Part shown: one piece after another, positions 10,982 to 20,099 of the stretch | How positions within the stretch are numbered: the stretch's first letter is position 1 | How the letters are laid out: each line of letters begins with the position of its first letter | Assembly (NCBI GenBank): GCA_029237695.1 | Contig: CM055265.1 | Coordinates: 106,654,773-106,718,772, forward strand | DNA length: 64,000 bases | Origin: Conchocele bisecta | Lineage: Eukaryota; Mollusca; Bivalvia; Lucinida; Thyasiridae | Reading direction: 5' to 3' | Notes under the pieces: generated by a model | The model's database searches: none | What the model saw: only the letters and a program-made list of their open reading frames with translations | Told to the model about the DNA's origin: nothing | Position numbers and translations under genes: made by a program

Positions 10982-11028
10982 TGATTTATTTAATTAATAA
11001 TTTTGAAAAAATTAAGAAAATTAGCAAT
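10982..11028. promoter_or_regulatory. AT-rich convergent spacer with AAGAAAATTAGCAATC motif
   Basis: Only 47 nt separate the stops of the convergent polymerase and integrase genes. The spacer holds 'attaataattttgaaaaaat' and 'aagaaaattagcaatc' (11013-11028). The same 16-mer occurs in inverse twice near the capsid/ATPase junction (about 15103-15118 and 15155-15170). A shared 3'-end or promoter role is inferred. Confidence 0.45.
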
Positions 11029-12067
11029 CTAAAGACTCTGACGATCCGGGGGTAGCTGGGTGTCAGAAGGCACCATAAGAAGTTCTTCGCGAACAAACCC
11101 TCGAGATGGCCCATCATCCAAATAGTAGAGCACGGGCTCATCGGGCTTGGTAATAGATCGATCTAGATGATATATATTGAGAGACCACACGGGATCAGTC
11201 GCGCGGCGGCTGCCACCTTCGAGCTCTCCCGGTTGATAGAGGTACCGGACGTCAATATCCGATGGAAGCCGTTGCTCCTCTAAACCAACGGGTCGCCCGC
11301 GCGAGATGGCAGAGGGCTCGCTCGTCACCCTTTTAAACTTGATAGCATCTACAGGCTTCTTACCTATCAATCTGGTCACCTCTCCGTTCAGTGCGGAGAC
11401 CACGGCGGGCAGTCTGGCCACCCACTCGGTCGATCGCGAATGAGGGTCTACAAGTTCTTTGGCATATTGGTGTCCGAACAGTCTCTCAGCCAGGGTTCGA
11501 TTGAAGCGCTCCACGATCCCCTGGTCCCGGTGGATGTTGACGCGGCCGCGTCTGACAGAAACATCGTGCTTAGACAATAGATGAGAGACCGCGCCCATGA
11601 ACTCGCGGCCGGGATCGACCTGGAGAAGATTCGGCCATTTGAGAGGACTCCTCTTATATATTCGGGAGAGACACTCGGCCACCTCCTTAGACTCTTTAGC
11701 GACCAACGGCTCAGCCCCCTTATAACGACTCGCTACGTCAACGATTGTCAGTGCGTACTTGTACGTCTTACGACCGACGCGATCGTGAGGGAGAAACAGG
11801 AGATCCGCTTGGTGAACTTGGTTCGGTACCGGCACGTCGAATTTCGGGCGCGGAATATTGTGAGGCACGGGTAAATAGATCTGCCAGATGGCCTGCTTCT
11901 TGAGCCATTCCTTGACAGCATTTTCTGAAACCTTGGTCGCCGCCGCGAGGTTCTTGATGGCCGCGAGTCCCTTCCAGTACCGCCCGCGGGGGTGGGCTAT
12001 AGTACGTGTTCGCTAGCTTGCGCGTTAGGCGAACCGATAGTTTGGTATTAAGTTTGCGCGTGTTCAT
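11029..12067 (-). pseudogene. int: RVE-family (retroviral-type) integrase, one frameshift near the N-terminus
   Basis: It would insert the element into host DNA. The frame open from 11868 down to the stop at 11029 carries the RVE core with D22 (VHQADLLF), D85 (LLQVDPGREF) and E120 (DQGIVERFNRTL), a perfect DD(35)E spacing, followed by a C-terminal domain with a chromo/SH3-like tail (YLYQPGELEGG, WSLNIYHLDR). The N-terminal helix-turn-helix part lies in another frame from the ATG at 12065-12067. The shift is in or near the C-run at about 11986-11996 (forward strand cgcccgcggggg). The start overlaps the end of the upstream leftward gene by 20 nt. One base in a homopolymer separates this from an open gene, so a consensus error is a real alternative to decay. 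Confidence 0.93.
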
Positions 12068-12398
12068 CGTATGCGATGTATTCTAATATATCGGACAATC
12101 TCCAACATGCCCTCGCCAGATCGTCCGGTAACTGCGTCGATAATAATAAACCTTTGTTGGAAGTACACTCGCGATTGGGGGTTAAGTTCTGAAGGAAGTT
12201 GGGAAAATCTAATCCCCCAGGATCGGTGGAGGAATCTAACATCCGCTTTGCGAAAAGGGTGGCCGCTTTTTCGTCCTCCCGCCACGTCTCGAGAGAATCT
12301 CGGGCCAGACGAATCATACCCTTTGCACCAGCTATGCGGTGTTTAAGGGCAGTGTAGCCTACATCAATCATAGCAAAATAAAGTTCGTTAACTAACAT
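12048..12398 (-). CDS. Polinton small protein of unknown function (116 aa)
   Basis: Intact frame starting with ATG at 12396-12398 and ending 20 nt inside the integrase start. I do not recognise a fold. The N-terminal ~70 residues look alpha-helical and charged (ARDSLETWREDEKAATLFAKR). The C-terminal part contains LSTQLPDDLARACWRLSDIL. No signal peptide or membrane segment. Tight overlap with integrase suggests coupled expression. Confidence 0.65.
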   Translation of the reverse strand: MLVNELYFAMIDVGYTALKHRIAGAKGMIRLARDSLETWREDEKAATLFAKRMLDSSTDPGGLDFPNFLQNLTPNRECTSNKGLLLSTQLPDDLARACWRLSDILEYIAYDEHAQT

Positions 12399-12446
12399 CG
12401 TTCTATATATATATATTTATAAAAAAAATTATTTAAAATAATTAAT

Positions 12447-12879
12447 TTAAAATCTCGATTGAATATAGTAGCCGACGAGATCCACCACACCCATTCCCAC
12501 GACGATGAACGCGATCTTGCGGTCTTTTTGGGGCTCTGACGGTACATAGAAATCTGAAAGTTGGGGCTCGCGATCCAGCGGCGCGAGACTTTTCTGCGGA
12601 TATGCCAGCGCGTACTCGCGGTTGGCTTCTTCAACGTTCTGAAAAGTTTGCGCGGCGTGATTTTCGCGGCGAAGCTCTTCATTGACCCAGTCCAGATGGG
12701 CGGTTCGTTTTTTCGACCACGCTTCCTTTGCGCTATTGAGTTGTTCTACAGCTAAATCGTGACGCTTACGTTCCTCATCCACGTTCGAGCTTCTCATTTT
12801 AGAGAATATAAAGTTGCTACCGCTGAACGCCAATGCGTTTTACAAGCGCACCACCTACTATTACTGCGATTGAAGCCAT
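12447..12879 (-). pseudogene. Polinton small membrane protein, frameshifted
   Basis: The leftward frame begins with an ATG at 12877-12879 encoding a hydrophobic start (MASIAVIVGGALV). It runs out of frame at the T-run at 12837-12841 (gcgttttac). One base fewer there would connect it to the long frame that continues to 12447. An ATG at 12795-12797 gives 116 residues alone. The central part is a charged helix (VDEERKRHDLAVEQLN); the end has a hydrophobic segment (IAFIVVGMGVVDLVGYY), so a membrane anchor at both ends is likely. Function unknown. Comparable small membrane proteins sit near the capsid genes in other Polintons (from memory of the class). Confidence 0.7.
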
Positions 12880-12913
12880 TTATTTCCATATATTAACTGG
12901 TAGAATTCCAGCT

Positions 12914-13116
12914 TTAACTAGATAATCTCGGGTCCAAACTCGCGGCCGCTACATCTAAGGTCGCGAGCCCTACGTCTCTCACAGTAAAGTCCAATTTGGG
13001 AGCGGATCCTCCTAGGGCCATCTTTGATGCAGTCGAGCATACCCGATACTGAAACCCGATATCACCACGGCGTGATAAAGCGCATTCACTAACATTTTAC
13101 CGTCTTGTTCAGCCAT
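12914..13116 (-). pseudogene. Polinton very small protein (~65 codons), frameshifted
   Basis: ATG at 13114-13116 opens 34 codons with a hydrophobic stretch (LVNALYHAVVISGFSIGYA) that stop at 13012. A second frame, from about 13045 to the TAA at 12914-12916, continues with KLDFTVRDVGLATLDVAA. The two parts overlap, so one shift near 13020-13045 separates them. It lies between two other small leftward genes with short spacers, matching the gene string of this region. Function unknown, probably a membrane or virion-associated peptide. Confidence 0.5.
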
Positions 13117-13199
13117 TATAATTATTGAATATAAAAGGGGTCGCGATCAATGTTTAAATGGGGCGCATCCAATCGCGATTGGTGTTTCGTAACTTTCTT

Positions 13200-13634
13200 C
13201 TAAACACTGGCTGGTTGTTTTTTCGATAATATGGGGTATTTCCACACGCACAGGGCACCAATAACTGCCAGACCACCACCAACAACCCAACTCCAATTCA
13301 CGAATTTGGGTTCAATCGGATTCGACCAACCTCGATTGGGTGTTGAGTGCGCTTCCAATTCGTGAATTGGGGGTGTTGTTGTACTCAACTCTGTCTTCAG
13401 ATGTTTTGCTGTCTCCGTCCCCGATTGCAACGACTGTTTAGCCTCTCGAAGCTCGGCGAGTATTTTATCTTGTTTAACTTTTCGGGTGGCAGCCGCCGCC
13501 CGCCCAGCTGCCTGTCTTTTGGGATTTTTTATATGCGGTATGTCATCGAGTGGCGGAGTAACACTCGGGTTCGATTGTGTTGGAGCAATCGGGTTCAACT
13601 CCGTCACTCTCGCGGGTGTGTCTTGTGTCATCAT
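13200..13634 (-). CDS. Polinton basic protein with C-terminal membrane segment (144 aa)
   Basis: Intact frame, ATG at 13632-13634. Three parts: a Pro/Thr-rich N-terminus (~1-35); a strongly basic, Ala-rich helix starting KNPKRQAAGRAAAATRKVKQ (~37-56), continuing as a charged coiled coil to ~75; and a C-terminal hydrophobic segment (WSWVVGGGLAVIGALCVW, ~118-135) with a short basic tail. The KNPKR...AAGRAAA motif recurs, as I recall, in proteins of many animal Polintons. Role unknown; nucleic-acid binding at the inner face of a membrane or capsid is one possibility. Its 5' end overlaps the 3' end of the next leftward gene by 92 nt in another frame. Confidence 0.75.
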   Translation of the reverse strand: MMTQDTPARVTELNPIAPTQSNPSVTPPLDDIPHIKNPKRQAAGRAAAATRKVKQDKILAELREAKQSLQSGTETAKHLKTELSTTTPPIHELEAHSTPNRGWSNPIEPKFVNWSWVVGGGLAVIGALCVWKYPILSKKQPASV

Positions 13635-14205
13635 TTATGATAATAATATTAGGGCTTATAGTTCGTTGGCATATATGTCCAAATTGACAGTGTTTACCCG
13701 TGGTCAACGCGGTTGTCAGCGGAGTTAAGTACATTCCAAACTTGTGATAAATTGAGCAGCAGGCTGTTCTAAGAGTGTGACCTATAAAAGGGTCAGTCTC
13801 TTGATCGTCAATCAATCCCGCGGTGTTTGGTATGGGGAGAAGTATACTAACGGCGGTTGCGTACAAATGAATAGCCGCCGATCCGAGAGTTTTTGTCATC
13901 TCCGCACCTAACCTAGATTCGTATCGCGCATACATTTTATCGATCTCCGCATCTGACATCTTATCCACCTGAAAAACTGAGAGACGCCTACCGAGATAAT
14001 GCTCCGATTGTCCCCCAGCAACCAGCGCAGCTAGCCGCTCTCGTCGCGCCGCATTTTCATTTTCATTCGGAGTCAACCCAATACCAACCGCCGTTGGAGT
14101 TGGAGTTGATTCCGATTGCTCTGTCGGATCATTATCTTTCAGGGTGTTGGCAGCCGGAGTTGAGGTTTCTTCTATTAGCTGATCGAGAAGTTCGTCGCAG
14201 TTCAT
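13543..14205 (-). CDS. Polinton conserved protein of unknown function (~220 aa)
   Basis: I chose the ATG at 14203-14205 because it follows the recurrent AT-rich motif immediately (ttaattttaagaaaaatg in the gene's sense). An in-frame ATG at 14335 would add 44 mostly hydrophobic residues. The first ~70 residues are acidic and Thr/Pro-rich. The centre has RRLSVFQVDKMSDAEIDKMYARYESRLG, seen here in two adjoining motifs. Then comes a helical or membrane-associating part (AAIHLYATAVSILLPI), and a Cys/His set (HTLRTACCSIYHKF, KHCQFGHICQ) that may bind metal. The last ~35 residues overlap the next gene and look unlike the rest, so a late frameshift is possible. Confidence 0.7.
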   Translation of the reverse strand: MNCDELLDQLIEETSTPAANTLKDNDPTEQSESTPTPTAVGIGLTPNENENAARRERLAALVAGGQSEHYLGRRLSVFQVDKMSDAEIDKMYARYESRLGAEMTKTLGSAAIHLYATAVSILLPIPNTAGLIDDQETDPFIGHTLRTACCSIYHKFGMYLTPLTTALTTGKHCQFGHICQRTISPNIIIINDDTRHTRESDGVEPDCSNTIEPECYSATR

Positions 14206-14333
14206 TTTTCTTAAAATTAATTTAACTATTCTAACAAGTTTCATCACTTTAACATATTGCCAAGCGCACCACCCGATACTTATGATCACCATTATTCTCG
14301 CAACAAAGCTCGCAGCGGAGCACCAAATTGTTA

Positions 14334-14480
14334 ACATTGTTAACCATTGTTCAGCATTTGTTCAACATTTGTTAAGCATTTGTTCAGCATTGTTCAGCAT
14401 TTGTTCAGCATTGTTCAGCAATTGCTAAGCATTGTTAAGCATTGTTCAGCATTTGTTCAGTAATTGCTAAGTATTGCTAA
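14334..14480. repeat. direct-repeat array, ~11-12 bp unit ttgttcagcat
   Basis: About a dozen degenerate copies of ttgttcagcat(t) or ttgttaagcat in one orientation, with ttgctaagcatt variants, fill the gap between the ATPase stop (14493) and the next gene's upstream region. Array position, spacing and AT bias suggest a cis-acting region such as an origin, enhancer or packaging site. This is inference. Confidence 0.75.
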
Positions 14481-14492
14481 TTAATTATAAAA

Positions 14493-15212
14493 TTAATTGA
14501 TAACTTCGTAAGCAGTTGGTTGATTAGTCTTTAGCAAAAGCTTGGCGTGCTTAGTTTCCGAAAGCATATGTCGAACCTCCAGGCGCTCCTCGCGCGTTGG
14601 GATAACGTCATTCTCTCGAAGACAGTCATCGAATGAGTCTCGGTCCTTGCAGTGAAAGAGGGCGACCCATTTCGTTTGCTCGCGCAGATCCTTGAGGACG
14701 GCGTTGTACTTTTGAGTGGATATCCATACGCTTTGCCTAGCATGGCGGCCAGAAAATGCGAGCTCGGAGAGCATGTCCTTCTTTTTGGTCATCGCCGCCT
14801 TGGCCGAGCAATCATCAATCACGTATAGGGTGGGCTCACCCTGGAATCTTTTGTATAAACCACGCAGCCAATCGTGAAGCCTATTACCGGGGTCAATAAC
14901 GTATACCTCAGGGTCGGTCCATATCCACGGGCGCCGTTGATAAGTATCGTTGTGCCGCACAGTGGGACACAGGATCACAATGTGACGAAAGGCATCGCGG
15001 TAGGAGCCCTCGAGCAAGTCTAGGATGAAAACCGTTTTTCCACATCCTGTCTGCCCACATATTATGGCAGAGTGGGCATCTCCAATAGTGAATTGGTATT
15101 GATTGCTAATTTTCTTATTTTTTTCTAATTTATTAATTAATAAATCGTTAGAATGATTGCTAATTTTCTTAAAATTAATTAAATCAGTACAGTGCTGAGA
15201 CGTATCGACCAT
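14493..15212 (-). CDS. A32/FtsK-like DNA-packaging ATPase
   Basis: It would translocate the genome into capsids. Intact 239-residue frame. Walker A GQTGCGKT at residues 53-60; Walker B TLYVIDDC at 128-135; then a sensor-like stretch (RQSVWISTQKYN) and CKDRDSFDDCLREN, as in A32-type ATPases of NCLDV, virophages and Polintons. Length fits the family. The only ATG ahead of Walker A is at 15210-15212, inside the capsid gene's last 28 nt. Residues ~11-40 translate the AT-rich motif repeat at 15103-15182, so the true start may lie further in or use another codon. Downstream of the major capsid gene on the same strand, as is usual for a packaging/capsid cluster. Confidence 0.94.
   Translation of the reverse strand: MVDTSQHCTDLINFKKISNHSNDLLINKLEKNKKISNQYQFTIGDAHSAIICGQTGCGKTVFILDLLEGSYRDAFRHIVILCPTVRHNDTYQRRPWIWTDPEVYVIDPGNRLHDWLRGLYKRFQGEPTLYVIDDCSAKAAMTKKKDMLSELAFSGRHARQSVWISTQKYNAVLKDLREQTKWVALFHCKDRDSFDDCLRENDVIPTREERLEVRHMLSETKHAKLLLKTNQPTAYEVIN
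15103..15182 (-). promoter_or_regulatory. duplicated AT-rich boundary motif (GATTGCTAATTTTCTTA)
   Basis: Two copies of gattgctaattttctta (about 15102-15118 and 15154-15170) separated by 52 nt; the second runs into aaattaattaaatc. The related ttaattttaagaaaatt occurs at 16529-16545 and 20100-20117 and just before the ATG at 14205. The position between the capsid stop and the ATPase core suggests a promoter and/or 3'-end signal. Confidence 0.5.
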
Positions 15213-16479
15213 CTTCGATGTTGAGTTGTGCGTCTATAATTATATATAAGTACACGTTCAATGGCCCGGCTCCGTCCGCCTCTTTGGTTATCTGGATCGT
15301 CACACCCTCGCTAGCGTTCTCAACTTGGCGTCCGCTGCCGTGTATTTGGTCGTCGTCGCTGGCTCGCATGTCTAGCCATAACGCGTATTTGGTATTCAGG
15401 AACTCCGCGAGGGAGACGGCCGAGAGATGCAGGTCTTTTGCAACCGCTGCAACCTCCGGAGAGCGCTTAGAGCCGGCAGCAAACTGCTTTCTTACTTCGT
15501 CCCACTGCTGGTGCGCACGAAGACCTGCGCTGTAGAGTTGATTGGGTACTCCCTCGATCGTCACCTCTACCTTCGTGATTTTTGGGTTATAGAATTTGTC
15601 GGTTTTTCTAGCACCGAACGCGAACCGAGCATCCTCGAACAACATCAGTATACCTTTCATCGAGCGGGCGGGTACGTTGACGTTAATATTCCACAATGTG
15701 TCGCCTTTGTCTTTCGTCATCTTGCGATGGCGAAGAACTCGGTCGTAAAGTATGGCAACGCGCCCGGCGTACTGAGTTCTGATCAATCGCGCGAGTTCGG
15801 GCATCGTGACCATGTCGTACTCCAGCGAAACATTATCGATCGTATACGTCGATAACATGTCGCTGGCTATGAGAACTCGGCCGTAGTCGTTGAACGTTAG
15901 TTCGTATTCGAGGCGGTCAGCCAAAGCGCTCTGATAGTAGGGCATGTGACTCTCCAACAACTCAAAGTCAAGCGGGATGTAGAAGCGGTTGCCGTAAGCG
16001 CCCGCGACCGCGTTGTCACTCGCGTTGTTATCTGCCTTGTTAGCAGACCCGATTCTAAGTTTGGTTACGTTCTTATTTTTGCTGGTGTCAATACCCTGAT
16101 AGACAGCGTTTTCACGCTCTTGCGCCGTCATCCATAGGTCCTGATAACAATGGTAGACGTCGCTGTCATCGATCGACAGCACCTCATTACCAGAAATCTT
16201 TATCATGGTCTTCTTGACTATGGCGCGACCCAGGTTCTGAACGACGGTTCGGTTCTCGTCCGTCGACGTCAGCGAAATAGTGAAAGCGAGGCGAACAGTC
16301 CCCGGCACAATGACGTCGTTAGCTCCGAGGTTGGGGAAGCGGACCAAGAGCTGCTGGTTCTGATCGATCGTCGATGGGTTGTTCGTAATAACGACACTCT
16401 GTCTCACGCCTTTTGCCCCGAGGGGCTCACCCAGTCTGCGGTATGGATTGAGTTTGCGACCGTATTGACTCGAAGACAT
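15184..16479 (-). CDS. double-jelly-roll major capsid protein
   Basis: Forms the hexon-like capsomers of the predicted virion. Intact 431-residue frame, ATG at 16477-16479, stop 28 nt beyond the ATPase start codon. Family features: an N-terminal basic arm (YGRKLNPYRRLGEPLG), a first beta-rich domain (RFPNLGANDVIVPGTVRL; VKKTMIKISGNEVLSIDD; DVYHCYQDLWMT), the linker motif FYIPLDFELLESHMPYYQSA, then LEYELTFNDYGRVL and a second beta domain to about 300, with a C-terminal extension. Length and order match Polinton capsid proteins. No break at all, unlike its neighbours. Divergently oriented to the gene at 16553 across a 73-nt spacer. Confidence 0.94.
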   Translation of the reverse strand: MSSSQYGRKLNPYRRLGEPLGAKGVRQSVVITNNPSTIDQNQQLLVRFPNLGANDVIVPGTVRLAFTISLTSTDENRTVVQNLGRAIVKKTMIKISGNEVLSIDDSDVYHCYQDLWMTAQERENAVYQGIDTSKNKNVTKLRIGSANKADNNASDNAVAGAYGNRFYIPLDFELLESHMPYYQSALADRLEYELTFNDYGRVLIASDMLSTYTIDNVSLEYDMVTMPELARLIRTQYAGRVAILYDRVLRHRKMTKDKGDTLWNINVNVPARSMKGILMLFEDARFAFGARKTDKFYNPKITKVEVTIEGVPNQLYSAGLRAHQQWDEVRKQFAAGSKRSPEVAAVAKDLHLSAVSLAEFLNTKYALWLDMRASDDDQIHGSGRQVENASEGVTIQITKEADGAGPLNVYLYIIIDAQLNIEDGRYVSALY

Positions 16480-16552
16480 AATTTAGTGAAACTATATTAA
16501 ACCCGTATGGTTTTGTCTTTAATACATAATTAATTTTAAGAAAATTATAAAG
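16480..16552. promoter_or_regulatory. divergent promoter region between capsid gene and rightward gene
   Basis: 73 nt, AT-rich, containing 'taattaattttaagaaaatt' (about 16526-16545) ending 7 nt before the rightward ATG at 16553. The same motif precedes the ATG at 14205 in the opposite orientation and lies before the fibre gene at 20100. Confidence 0.5.
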
Positions 16553-17859
16553 ATGGCTGATTACGATATTGACATGAATGAAATCGGCAGAGACGATTTC
16601 CGCGATGATTATGACATAGATGATGATAATGACGAAACACTCTTGATACAGCCTCCAGTTCCAATCCAATCGCAATCGGGGGAATTAGGTGGCGCTACCA
16701 GCAGCGTTGGTCAAAGTCGGGAATTACTCGAGGGAGCTGTAAACGACTACTACAACAGTTTGGCAGCAGAAAAAGGTCTGGTCCAATCTGTCGGTCGCGA
16801 CTACTCCAAATTCGAATTGACTCTGGACGGTAAGTTGCGACTAAAATCATCAGATATCCCAATAGTCAACACGATGACCGGTAAACCCCTAGCGCTGAGC
16901 ACCATGGCCGGAAACCGGGGCGGTGGTGAAATCATAAGGAGCGAACTAGGATTCGTAGATTGGAAGAAGGGTAAACAAATTATGCCGACCCGCGCTGTAG
17001 AGACCCTACAGTCTACCGATGAAACGATGGCGAAGACGGCCGCCGATATAGAAACTGTTGAGCTCAGCGAACTCCCTCGAATAGCCACCGACGCTAATAA
17101 CACGATGGAGCTCAACGAAAGTGAGATAGAAGCAGAAATACTCAGGACTAGGTATGACCCACCATTACCTCTTCGCGAACTCCTGGCACTCGATAAGTTC
17201 TGCAAACGGTCCGGGGCGAACTGGTCCTTAACCTCACCAAACTCTCGTCGATGGATGAACATATCGCGATAGAAGAAATAAAACTGGAGGAAGCGGGTGG
17301 CAATAGAGAATCTACCGAGCGGATCAACAAACTCCTGCGGTCGTTGCGTGACGAAAGAGAAGCTCGCTTGGAGGTTGTCTCGACTAACCGTGAGGCTCTC
17401 CGCACCCAAATAAATCAGATCCGCGAAACAATCTCGAGGGTCCTGCACGAGGAGACGACACTCGGTGAGCGTCTTCGCACTCTGTTCAGAGAGCAGGGTG
17501 TCACGATAGCAAGCATCCTCGTTGCTATCAGCATGACTATATCGACCATAGTTCTAGCTTTCACTGGTGGTGCGGCGCCACCACCCGCGCCAGCACCCAC
17601 ACCACCACCCGCGCCATCCGGCGGAGCCAAGGAGTGGGTAAAAAAACAACTAAAAGCCCTCGCCAGTCTCCTGGCTAAATTAGCCGAAAAGGCGGCTGCC
17701 GCACTACCTGGACTGATCGGAAGTATAGTTTCTTACTTGCTATCTATATTATCAAAAACGGCCGGACGGCTAGCCAAAAATACCTGGGCTTTAATCGTGG
17801 CAATCGCCGGTCTCCTACTATTCTTCGCCAGAGAGTTCCTAAAACCAAAGCGTAAATAA
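16553..17859 (+). pseudogene. Polinton acidic N-terminus / membrane C-terminus protein, one frameshift
   Basis: Two frames overlap at 17251-17272. The first (16553-17272) starts with a very acidic stretch (DDFRDDYDIDDDNDE), then a Gly/Ser region and LPLRELLALDKF. From about 17205 its last ~20 residues look like nonsense. The second frame continues from there with a long charged coiled coil (NKLLRSLRDEREARLE; TNREALRTQINQIRETI), a membrane helix (VTIASILVAISMTISTIVLAF), a Pro/Ala linker, an amphipathic Lys/Ala region and a final membrane helix (ALIVAIAGLLLFFARE). One shift near 17205-17220 separates the halves. Likely a virion- or membrane-anchored protein of ~430 residues. Function unknown. 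Its 3' end overlaps the convergent gene by 21 nt. Confidence 0.8.
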
Positions 17860-19305
17860 TCCGATCGCCACGAGGGCGACGACGAGCCCTAATTTCTCCT
17901 CCTCGTGTGTTGTGCTTCCAATCTCGATTGGTGTTTCAACATTGTTGATGATTGGATTTGGGGAACTCGATGGTGCATCCAATTTACGAATTGGGGGTAC
18001 TGGGTTCGATTGTGTTGAGGGAGGTGTATCCATTTTGTGTTTTGGGCGTTTTATGAAATCGGTTTCACTTACAACTCCGCTCCCAATCATCTTGGGTGGG
18101 AGCTTGATGATACCCGTGTTCACGTTCCCGTTGCGGCCGATTTTTTGATTGGTGGTTGCGACTACGATCTGATTATTGTAACCGTCAACCGGGTCGTCTC
18201 GTAGTATCATATTGCTCGGCGCCATATAAAGACCTATTCCAAATGCGTAGTCTACCGGGGTGCGGGCAGTCTGCAAGACGTCTTGATAATTCTGGATCGC
18301 CTTCTGGAGGTCCACCTTAGCTGAGATGGCGTCCTCGACAAGTGCCAAGAACTGTTTTTGTGCGTCAAAGGCCGTTCCCGTACCCAGTATAGCGCTGCGC
18401 GTTTGCTTCTGTGAGGCGAGGATTGCCCATACGTATATGCGAATGGATTCGTTGAGACGAATAACCCCACCCTGCGTAAATCCAGTGCTTTCATCTAACA
18501 TAAATGTGGTCCAAGCATTTCGCATCTGTGGAGTATCACCCAGGTCTAGGTATTCCATGTGGGCTACTTTAGTAGGTAGCCAATGACAATAACCGTCTTT
18601 ACACGCAAGCCCTCCAAGCACTTCATCGCCGAACGTCATCTTATTCAATTTATAATTATATTTAGTCCATGTTGCCATTTTTCTAACTGGTGGTGGGGTA
18701 GCTCCGCGAGCACTCCACAACCCTGAGAAATATGCGGGAACTTTATCAAGATGCCCACCACTAACTAAGCCTTTAAGGTGAACTAACCCTAAACTGTTGG
18801 TTGGGGTGTATACTTTCTGTCTCCAGTCCGCGTCTTTTGGTACCCCAAATTCGTTACACAATCTTTCGAACGCCTTACGGTCGTATGCGCTTGAAATGGG
18901 ATCCCACCCGTCGTCTTGAGGTAGTGGAATACATAGTTATTTGAGAATCCTCCTAATGGTGTAATACACGTGAAAGTTGTAGACACTTCGGAGCATGACA
19001 TTCTTGGATGTCAGATGGTCTTGATGCGAAACTCCACATCCGGCCGTTGCGCACCATACAGCGAAATTTAGTTGGTTCTGCCAGAAGTTCATATGGGAAA
19101 AATCCCATCTTAGTATTACATCTTGACTAGTAGTCTTTGGAACTACATATTTCTCAAACGTGTTAGGAAAATTGGTGGCAAAGCCACTGTCCGGTCTAAC
19201 CGTTACGGTTGGGTGTACAAGGCGGTTAACAACGTCTTTTTGCGTGTATTTACCACCGACCGCGTACTTTGCATTAGAGTTAAAGCTAAATGCTTTTGTA
19301 TCCAT
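17839..19305 (-). pseudogene. Polinton large conserved protein with C-terminal membrane anchor, one frameshift
   Basis: Starts at ATG 19303-19305 and runs 122 codons to 18937. The remainder is in another frame, open from ~18945 to the stop at 17839. The shift lies at about 18930-18945. The N-terminal part has VVPKTTSQDVILRWDFSHMN and FWQNQLNFAVWCATAGCGVS, motifs I recall from uncharacterised proteins of many animal Polintons. The middle has MLDESTGFTQGGVIRLNESI and YVWAILASQKQTRSAILG. The end is Pro/Ser-rich followed by a hydrophobic anchor (LGLVVALVAIGLFTLWF). Divergent from the penton gene across 14 nt. A structural or entry-related role is plausible but unproven. Confidence 0.8.
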
Positions 19306-19319
19306 TGAAAGATATTATT

Positions 19320-20099
19320 ATGTTTGCTACTATCACTAATGTTCAAAAAGGGAGTTGTGAACTTCAAAAATCAATCGACAACTGCTGCGGACAACGCCGG
19401 GTAGGCCTCAGATCAATCACCTTCACGGTTGGGTGGAAAAACATTGAAATGCACAAGGAGATCTCCGGAATACAACGGCCAGAGGCTATCTATTCCGCAG
19501 ATGGTATAGATCTAGAGACCGCCGATAGGCCTGCAGAAGTAGAGACACGCCTTCGGGTATCAAGTGCCGCATTACTTCCTGGCCTTTGGGGTTTCGGAGA
19601 TGTCCAAGCTTTAATCGCGACGAATATGCCTGATAATGGCACTCTCACAGTCTCAAAAGCCACGGGGATTGCGACATTGTCCGTTGATAAAATATTAAAG
19701 ATCACTCCGGGGTTGGCCTCAATGTTAAGATTTAAATTTGCACCCCCTTACGACGAGGATGAAGGGTTTAGTACACCGTTGAAATTTGTCTTCCCCGTGG
19801 GCGAGCACCGCGGCGATACCCCGGTGAACTTCGCCTTCACAAAAACTCTCGGGGTGCACCTGGATCGGGTGAACACATCGTACAACACGGTAGACGGCAC
19901 TCCCAGCACATTACTGAAAACCGTGCCCGCCAGCGACTGTTTCTTTGGTGAGACCCTGACCTTAGACTTCCCACACCCCGAGATGAAAGTTTTGGAATCG
20001 GGACACATCCACGAGTTGAAGATTTCTATTATTGATGATAAAGGGCGAGAGTTGAAGAACGATTACCCGATTTCGGTCGTCCTAGAAATTTCAAATTAA
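19320..20099 (+). CDS. penton-like minor capsid protein (single jelly roll)
   Basis: Would occupy capsid vertices. Intact 259-residue frame from the ATG at 19320-19322. An upstream non-ATG start at 19290 would overlap the divergent gene. The sequence is beta-rich throughout (RSITFTVGWKNIEM; VDKILKITPGLASMLRFKF; FFGETLTLDF). It ends with IHELKISIIDDKGRELKNDY then PISVVLEI, the closing strands typical of Polinton/virophage minor capsid proteins, as I recall the family. Its neighbour downstream is the fibre-like gene, the same logic as adenovirus penton base and fibre. Confidence 0.82.
   Translation: MFATITNVQKGSCELQKSIDNCCGQRRVGLRSITFTVGWKNIEMHKEISGIQRPEAIYSADGIDLETADRPAEVETRLRVSSAALLPGLWGFGDVQALIATNMPDNGTLTVSKATGIATLSVDKILKITPGLASMLRFKFAPPYDEDEGFSTPLKFVFPVGEHRGDTPVNFAFTKTLGVHLDRVNTSYNTVDGTPSTLLKTVPASDCFFGETLTLDFPHPEMKVLESGHIHELKISIIDDKGRELKNDYPISVVLEISN

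Noticed and set aside
15427..16500. Plus-strand frames of 63-142 codons
   Set aside because: Antisense shadows of the intact major capsid gene.
16801..17448. 215-codon minus-strand frame
   Set aside because: Shadow of the rightward Polinton gene at 16553-17859.
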